Source: Orbilia blumenaviensis (lineage: Eukaryota; Ascomycota; Orbiliomycetes; Orbiliales; Orbiliaceae). From it: a DNA stretch of 64,000 nucleotides. A model generated the notes under the pieces. It was given only the letters and a program-made list of their open reading frames with translations. It had not been told where the DNA came from and searched no databases. The stretch covers positions 248,001-312,000 of the forward strand of contig JAVHNS010000009.1 of the NCBI GenBank assembly GCA_036872755.1, read 5' to 3'. The translations under genes were made by a program, and so were the position numbers. This document shows positions 57,477-64,000 of this stretch, one piece after another. How positions within the stretch are numbered: the stretch's first letter is position 1; the number at the start of each line of letters is the position of its first letter.

Positions 57477-60400
57477 AGGTTCGGCGAATTATTTTTCCTT
57501 CCCTTTCCTGCCCTGATCGGATTGAAACTTGAACACGAAAGACGGCACACAAAAAATTGTTGGAGTTTTGGGCGTTTAAAGTGCGTAGGCTGGTTTACGA
57601 GACAAAGTTAATACCTAGGTACAGGCATTGTTTGTAATATCAGCATTTATTTTATTTTATTTTCCTTTTCCTTTATTTCTTTTCCTTATTTCATTTTTTA
57701 TTATTATTATCGGAGGTGATCTCTACGAAAGGAGCAAGCAAACTCAAGATATCCTTCAAGGGGCTGTGAGAAGCCTAGCAATAGGAAATGCGATATATTT
57801 CATTTCCGATCTCTGAAAATCGGATGCTGTAAATGCATAGAGTCTGGGCTGATCGATCGATCGGATCTGGAGCTATCTCCGCCGGAGCTCTCCCCGCCCC
57901 CGGAAAGCATTTGGGGGTTTCTCCGTGATTTATAATGATTTAAGGACCAGGTGGTCGGTATATGCATGTAGATGCTTAAAGAAGCACTATGACTTACTTG
58001 GATCATATATTTGTGTATGCATGCAGGTTTTTACCAGAGGGTATCAGTATCTAGAGTTATCCAGCCTCCCCGCGGGTAGCTATCACCAACCGGAGAGTCC
58101 CGTGCTCATTGGGGAAACTTAGGGTGACGCTTTGATATTGCGCAATGCAATACAGATCTCGTCTCCTAAAACAGAGCTGTGCTCCCTTCCGCTGAGTTCA
58201 GCCTCCGTATCAGATCTTGGGTAGTGTGTGTCTATATATAGGGCGACTATAGGAGCGGCTTAGTTGGAGCATAGTGTTCACGGACCAACAATAATCATTG
58301 AGTTATTATGTAGTATATTATATTTGATATAATTTAAGTGTCTAACGGTACAATGAATTTCCATAGATTAATAGAAGGCAATGCTAATCAATAACGTATA
58401 ACAACAATTATAACAATATAACAAGCTATTGCAGATGCTGCCTGGTCAGGGCGGCCAGGGGTTCCCCCCCCCACTACACCCGCAGCTGTCAAGTTTCGAC
58501 CTCTTACATGTTCCTTCGAGACTAGCTCCGGACGTTCCTTCGGCTCTTTTTCTGTTCTGTTGTAATCTTTTCTTTTTACTTTTTTCCTCCCCTGGTGGTC
58601 GGTGGTTGTGCAATTGTGTTACAAACAGCTACCACGGATGCCTACTTACATGATCACATCCTTAGGCTTCCCGAACCTTGCACGATTTCATCGGGGTCCC
58701 CAAGAATCTACTTTCCGAGATGTTTCTCCGTCGTGAAATCTATGTGTGAATATATTCTCCCTCTTTTTTTTTTTTTTTTTTTTTTTTTTCGTAGACGGGG
58801 TATCCCTGCAAGGAAGGAAGATTGCTGTCAATGCAAGGAAGTAAATAAAACGGCGGAGATTTTTTATAAAGGCGTGTACGACATAGTAAATGAAGGGAAG
58901 ACCAGGTTACTCTGGGGATTTAGAAGGGCGCTTTTTGTGGTTCTCTGGGGACATGGAGTGGAGGAGCCTATCCTCTTGGTCTAGTAGTCACTCCCCATCC
59001 TCTCGTTTTCTTGTCTACCTTTTCGTGAGTGTGTGGTGACGATACTTATGCGTAGGATATCTGCAAAACAATATATCGATCCATGTTTCGTCGCACCCGT
59101 CTCCGAGAGACTGGGAAGTTCAAAGACAAGGGGAAGAAATCAAAACAGGCTGGGTTATAGCCTGTTTCCTTTCTTTCTCTCCTTCTCTTTTATAATCTTT
59201 TATTTTCCCATATGGCTTCCTTCCCCCAGATCCATGGAAATGTTCGAAAAAACGTTCTAGGCTACGAGACACTTTCGGATTTTTTCTCTTTCTCGACGGG
59301 TAGCTACATACGCAGATTAGATAATATGATAGATTCGATTCGGGGTTTGGCATGCCTTGAGATCGATCTCGTTAGGAACTCATTCGGGTAGATGTGTGTC
59401 AGGTACTGTGCAACATTCGCATGTTGATATCCGGCCGATATCGATGTCGCCTGTTTTTTGAGCTAGTTTGTTCTCTTGGCTACCATTTTACCAATGTGGG
59501 TCGAAGCTTGAATGAATGAATGAAAGAAAGGTGGGTATGAACTTGATACCCCGGGCCGAAACAAATTTTATAAACAAGCTACTTGATATTTTTTCTCTAA
59601 TATGTGATGCAATTACAAAGGGAAAATGGCATGAGTGGCGAACGGAAAGAAAGAAAGAGAAAGAGTCACTGGGTGGGTCCACATATCTCCCGGTAGTATG
59701 TAGTTCCGTTGACCATGGTTGTCTATTGAGTATACTGTAGAACCATGAACCTCGGAAGCGTCCGATGATGAGTGGTGGCCGGGTGGTGGAGTCCCTTGCT
59801 TTTCTCCGTCGCGAGTAATGTGAAACCATGCATGCGAGCCCAATGCGCGCCTGGTGCTTCTCTCTCTCTCTTGACTAAAGTGTCCGCTACTGTTTTCCTC
59901 TCAGTTCATTCCGACGACGCTCTCTAGTCTCTTGTACTGATTGTGCATGTACTTGCATACGTACTTACACACATAGAAGGATATGGGTAGTGCCTATGTT
60001 TGATTGGATGATGTTGAAGGAAAGAAAAACGGTCCCGTTAGAGGATGTTTTGGTTCCTTTCCGCGATCATTCCATCTAGCTGAATCAATTGCGACGGTGA
60101 AAAAAAAAAAAGTTACGGATATAAAAAAACAAACAAAAAAAGTAGAAACACCCTTGCTATATTACCAACAGTTGCAAATTGAACAGCTGAACCAGAAGAC
60201 GCCATGGATATCCCGCCTTCGTAAAATAAGTAGTTAGTAAGTAGATACTCGTAGCTAGTAGTTTATGTTGGGAGGAAGTGCTTATGCAGGTCCCTTCTAG
60301 AGATACTTCCAACCAGTTGTCGTAGTAGGCGAAGAAAGAAAAAAAAAATTTTTCGTCGATAGAAAAGAAATAATGGGGTGATGTTCAAGGTCAAATTCGG

Positions 60401-61565
60401 CAGACGGTTTCGGATGCTGATGACGATTGATTGATCGATGGATCGTTAGGCGTGGACCTGTGCCCAGCTTAGCTTAGCCTCGCAGGGTCAAGGAATGGAA
60501 GCCATCAAGGCACGCACACCGTACACCGGACGACCGAAAAAGTAACAAAACTTTAGAAGTTAACAAATGATTTTTGAAGAAGTCAAGAAAAGAAAAGTGA
60601 TTTCTCGTCTATTGAACAGGGCCGACTGGTCCTAGCTCTGCAGGATCCCCACCAGGAACCGGAAGACCGATGTTGCAATCGAACAGAAGCCCTAATATAA
60701 TAGCCAATGCTAACCACTGCCTGGCGTGGCTCCATACCGAGATTATTAAGTGAACGAGTTCTTGCAGGGCCCGCATGCATGGCGGCCGGTGCAGTTGGGT
60801 TTCTAATCATTATTAAGTAATTACTTCATAGAAAAAAAAGACCAACCTGGGCCCACGTACGAGCCCTGCTCCCGTACGTAAGTGCTCGTTAGTATGTATG
60901 TATGTCTGTAATGTAGGTTCATGTATGGACAGGGACGGGTTTGATGCTTGCTAGCAGCTAAATGTTGTGGGTTTGAGATGGGGTTCGCCGCCGCCGCCGC
61001 ACAAGGTCTCAAACGGGCTGCCTTTGCCGTGAACTCTCTTCTTTTTCTTCTTTTTTTATTTTTATTTTTTATTTTTTTATTTTATTCTGTCTGGAGGGGA
61101 GAGTGTACCAAGGCAGGGAAAAAAAAAGGGTCCCCATCTTGAGGAGATCAGATCGGTAAAAATATAAGACCTTGCCAGATTCCCCTTGCCTCTTGGATTC
61201 CTTAGATCTTTTAAGTACTCTTTGGAAAGTCCGGTTATCTGATGGAGGCTGCGAGCTCATAGCATAGCATAACTAGGTAGCTTGTGGTTGGAAACTCAAC
61301 TGTTCCATATCTGCGAGGTTGTGTTTCCTTCAGCAGCAGCAGCAGCAGCAACAGCAGGAGTAGAAGCTCCAGCTCAGCCCTTTGCTTTGTCTGTTAGTCG
61401 TCCATCAGTCGGGATTTTATTTTATTTTATTTTTATTTTTTATTATTTTATTTTCCCTGGCCCTCTCCGCCTCTGCAATCCCTCTTCCCGGTCGTCTACC
61501 TATCCACCCACCTAAAGCTTGGATAGCTTCATCAACCTGTCTACCTAGGTACACCATCCATCACA
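57477..61565. other. 4.1 kb without a gene
   Basis: A large spacer between the DJ-1 gene and the MFS transporter gene. It contains tacctaggta at 57612-57621 and 61542-61551, a 26-nt T run at 58764-58789, an A-rich stretch near 60100, GCCGCC repeats near 60985, a CAG run at 61332-61350, and TTTTA repeats at 61045-61085 and 61415-61450. The last ~250 bases are a C/T-rich leader. Several ORFs exist but all have low-complexity composition. I see no gene, though a non-coding RNA cannot be excluded. Confidence 0.6.
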
Positions 61566-64000
61566 ATGGCCAGCCAACCTCGACCAGAAATCTTCGCATC
61601 GACGGCGCGAGAAGTCATCTGTATTCTGACACTCTGTTCCTCGGTCGCAACATCCAGTCTGGGCTCAGGTGAGGTTCTCCCTCCATTTTCCTGCTTTTAA
61701 AGATGTAATATCTTTTATTTTATGAATTTTTATGGCTTTATGATCCTAACTAACAGCATGGAACGAACAGGTGCCCTCCAGGTTGCTCTCCCTCAGATAG
61801 GGAAGTACTACAACATCACTGGCGGTAGGTTAACCCGTTTCGCTTGGTTGTTGTGCTTCTAGCTTCTTGACTTGCAACTTGCCCTCCGGATCCCTTTACC
61901 ATAACGATACCTAACCATCATACGTTCATCTCCAACCCCGCCCAACCAACTTAAAATACAGATATCTGAGTAAGAATGGCTGATCGATCTCTTCATAGGT
62001 GATCTTACGTGGATCATTGCCTCTGGTACCCTGACCGCTGGCTCTTTCCTCCTTTTGTGCGGGTCCTTATCGGTAGGTTGCATTTTTTTCGATGCTTCGG
62101 CGATTCCCCTTTGCTTAAAAACTTGATATCTGGGGAAATGTGTGCTGCAATCTGCATACCGCATTCTCGAGGAATTCTCCATGTTGAATTACCCGCCTGA
62201 CTTACTTTCGCTAACTTTGGCTCGATGCAATGGGAAAACAGGACATCGTCGGTCGAAAACGTATGCTATTCCTTAGCTACGGATGGTTCGCTCTCTGGAA
62301 TCTTGCTGCTGGCTTTGCGAAAAGCCATATCCTATTTGATATATTTCGTGGCCTGGCCGGAATCGGTTAGTACTCTTGTCTCGGCCTTCTTCTTTTTGTT
62401 GCTCTCCTTCAATGCGAAGCTATGATATATCTTCCAGCTAAAGTTGGAAAATGTATCGGATGAAGATGCAGGTTCCGGGGCTAACATGCGACTTTACTTG
62501 ATTGGCTTGTAGGAACTGTGAGTTGAAGAAAATGCGACCCTTATTTAGGACATGGTCCAGGGCATGTTCCGCGAAAAAAACTAACAGGGATGCCCTCAAG
62601 GCCGGAGCGATTCCAGCTTGCGTTGGGATTATAGGTTCGACATATCAACGAGGAACAAGGAAGAATAAGGCTTTCGCTGTCCTCGGAGGCTTCCAGCCTC
62701 TTGGCTATGTTTTCGGTAGGTTTATGCCCACTTTCTCATACTAGGTAGCAGTAGCGGTGGGAAGCAAGACTTCCGTACCAATGAAGCTGTTGACATTGAC
62801 ATTGTTATTTCGCTGGCAGGCATTGTTACTGGTGGTATCGCCACTGAGTTTCTTTCATGGCAAGCCAATGTCTGGTTCCTGACGATCGTGTACACCGCCA
62901 TCACCGTCCTCACCTGGTTCTTTGTCCCATCGGACCGGGAGCTTCTTGAACATGTCCGGATGCAAGAGCTCCGCGGCAACAGGATGAGCGGAATTCAACA
63001 GTCTCAAACCGTCGTGGTCGAACAACCCATCATGACCCTTCTCAAGCAGGTTGATTTCATTGGGGCTTTCCTCGTCACCGCTGGATTCGCCCTCTTCGTC
63101 TTCTCGCTCACATCGGCGTCTAAGGCCGCTAGTGGTTGGACTTCTCCCGAAATTCTGTCCTGTCTTATCATTGGTATCGCTCTAGTTTTATCGTTCTTGG
63201 GGTGGCAGTGGTATGTCGGTCGCAAAGACAATAAGTCTGGCATCCAACCACTTATGCCGTTGTCTATCTGGACATACCCAAATCTTGGATTGGTAGGTTT
63301 ATTTTCCATGATATGATTCCCCCCCTAATTACTATTTTCTGATCCACCCGCTAATGATGTAACGTTCATGTTTATATAGGTCATGGCTATTGTTACGCTT
63401 GGTTTTATCAACTTTTCCGGTATTCTTATGTTCTGGAGCACGCTCTGGTTCCAGGAAATCAACAAAGTAACTCCCCTGATAACGACTGCTCGTTACCTGC
63501 CTCAAGTCATTGGGGGTTTCATCGTCAATGCCTTCGCAGCTTATACCCTTCACCTTATGTAAGCATCTTTCTCCGCCGTTCCAGATAGTCGTTTCTTTAT
63601 ACGGGCTCTCTGACGAAGGAAATAGTCCCGGAAAACTGCTTCTGATCGTCGGCATGATCGCATTTACCGGTTCCACGTTGCTATTTGCTCTCCAGCCCGC
63701 GAATGTTTCTTATTGGGCCATGGCGTTCCCTTCCCTGTGTCTGTCGGTGGTCGGCGCCGACCTAGTCTATATGGTCTCCAACCTCTTCGTTTCAGAATCC
63801 GTGCCCAACAATCTCAAGTCAACCGCTGGTGCTGTGTTCAATACTGTGATCGCCCTCGCCAACACTATTGGTCTTGGTGCTGGAGCTGCGGTCGCTAATT
63901 CAGTCGCCAATCGAGGCGCACACACCGGCGAGAGCGACGAGGCATTCATGGTTAGAACCTTCCAATCGGCTTTCTGGTTCGGGACAGCTGCATCAGCCAT
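61566..64000 (+). CDS. MFS multidrug/metabolite transporter (DHA-type), 5' part
   Basis: Exons 61566-61668, 61771-61824, 61999-62072, 62242-62365, 62513-62517, 62601-62715, 62820-63292, 63380-63558 and 63626-64000> are phase-consistent. The product has TM1 near LTLCSSVATSSLGSGALQVA, then TWIIASGTLTAGSFLLLCG. The loop motif is SDIVGRKRMLFLSYGWFALW (motif A, G-x-x-x-D-x-x-G-R-x-R variant). Motif C-like GGFQPLGYVFGIVTGG follows, and later TMs include GAFLVTAGFALFVF, WQWYVGR and FINFSGILMFWSTLWFQEIN. The fifth exon is a 5-nt microexon; without it the frame breaks. It looks like a 14-TM DHA2-type drug:H+ antiporter; substrate unknown. The 3' end lies beyond the window. Confidence 0.88.

Noticed and set aside
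1..64000. tRNA and rRNA genes
   Set aside because: I looked for the B-box pattern GGTTCGAnnCC and for paired acceptor arms and found no convincing cloverleaf; a covariance-model scan would be decisive.

Overview
The window is nuclear DNA from a filamentous ascomycete (Pezizomycotina). The evidence is short GT-AG introns of about 53-280 nt with fungal branch sites (gctaac, actaac, gctgac), long pyrimidine-rich leaders, and fungal-type genes: an AA9 lytic polysaccharide monooxygenase with a CBM1, an unspecific peroxygenase, and a PARP-UBC fusion. The class cannot be fixed from sequence alone. All exon models were checked for reading phase by hand but have no transcript support.

Layout. 0-8.4 kb: the 3' half of a PDK1-type kinase (+), a small glycine-repeat protein (-), and a large UBE2O-type E2/E3 (+). 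11.5-19.8 kb: a SWI/SNF-RSC SWIB subunit (+), an ELL-associated factor (-), the tRNA pseudouridine synthase Deg1/Pus3 (+) with two candidate starts, and a COG7-like protein (-). 22.8-29.1 kb: a PARP-UBE2Q-type fusion (+) and COG8 (-). 29.3-35.2 kb: a possible Clr5-like mini-ORF, a small secreted Cys/Trp-rich protein (-), a PRKRIP1 homologue (+) and chaperonin CCT3 (-).

36.5-48.1 kb holds secreted or oxidative enzymes mixed with housekeeping genes: AA9-CBM1 (+), the TGS1 cap hypermethylase (-) sharing a 233 bp promoter with the spliceosomal TLS1/C9orf78 gene (+), an OBAP/DUF1264 protein (-), an MTA/SAH deaminase-like amidohydrolase (-), a membrane-anchored GH16 (+), a foldback MITE-like element of about 600 bp, and a peroxygenase (-). 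49.4-64 kb: an AT-hook protein (+), an F-box protein (+), a DJ-1/Hsp31-family protein (+), about 4 kb without a gene, and a 5'-complete MFS transporter (+) cut by the window end.

Themes: two unrelated atypical E2 enzymes; three spliceosome/snRNP genes within 8 kb (PRKRIP1, TGS1, TLS1); two COG tether subunits; and several microexons (5, 25, 25 and 26 nt) that are needed to keep the conserved proteins in frame. No CRISPR, rRNA or convincing tRNA gene was seen.
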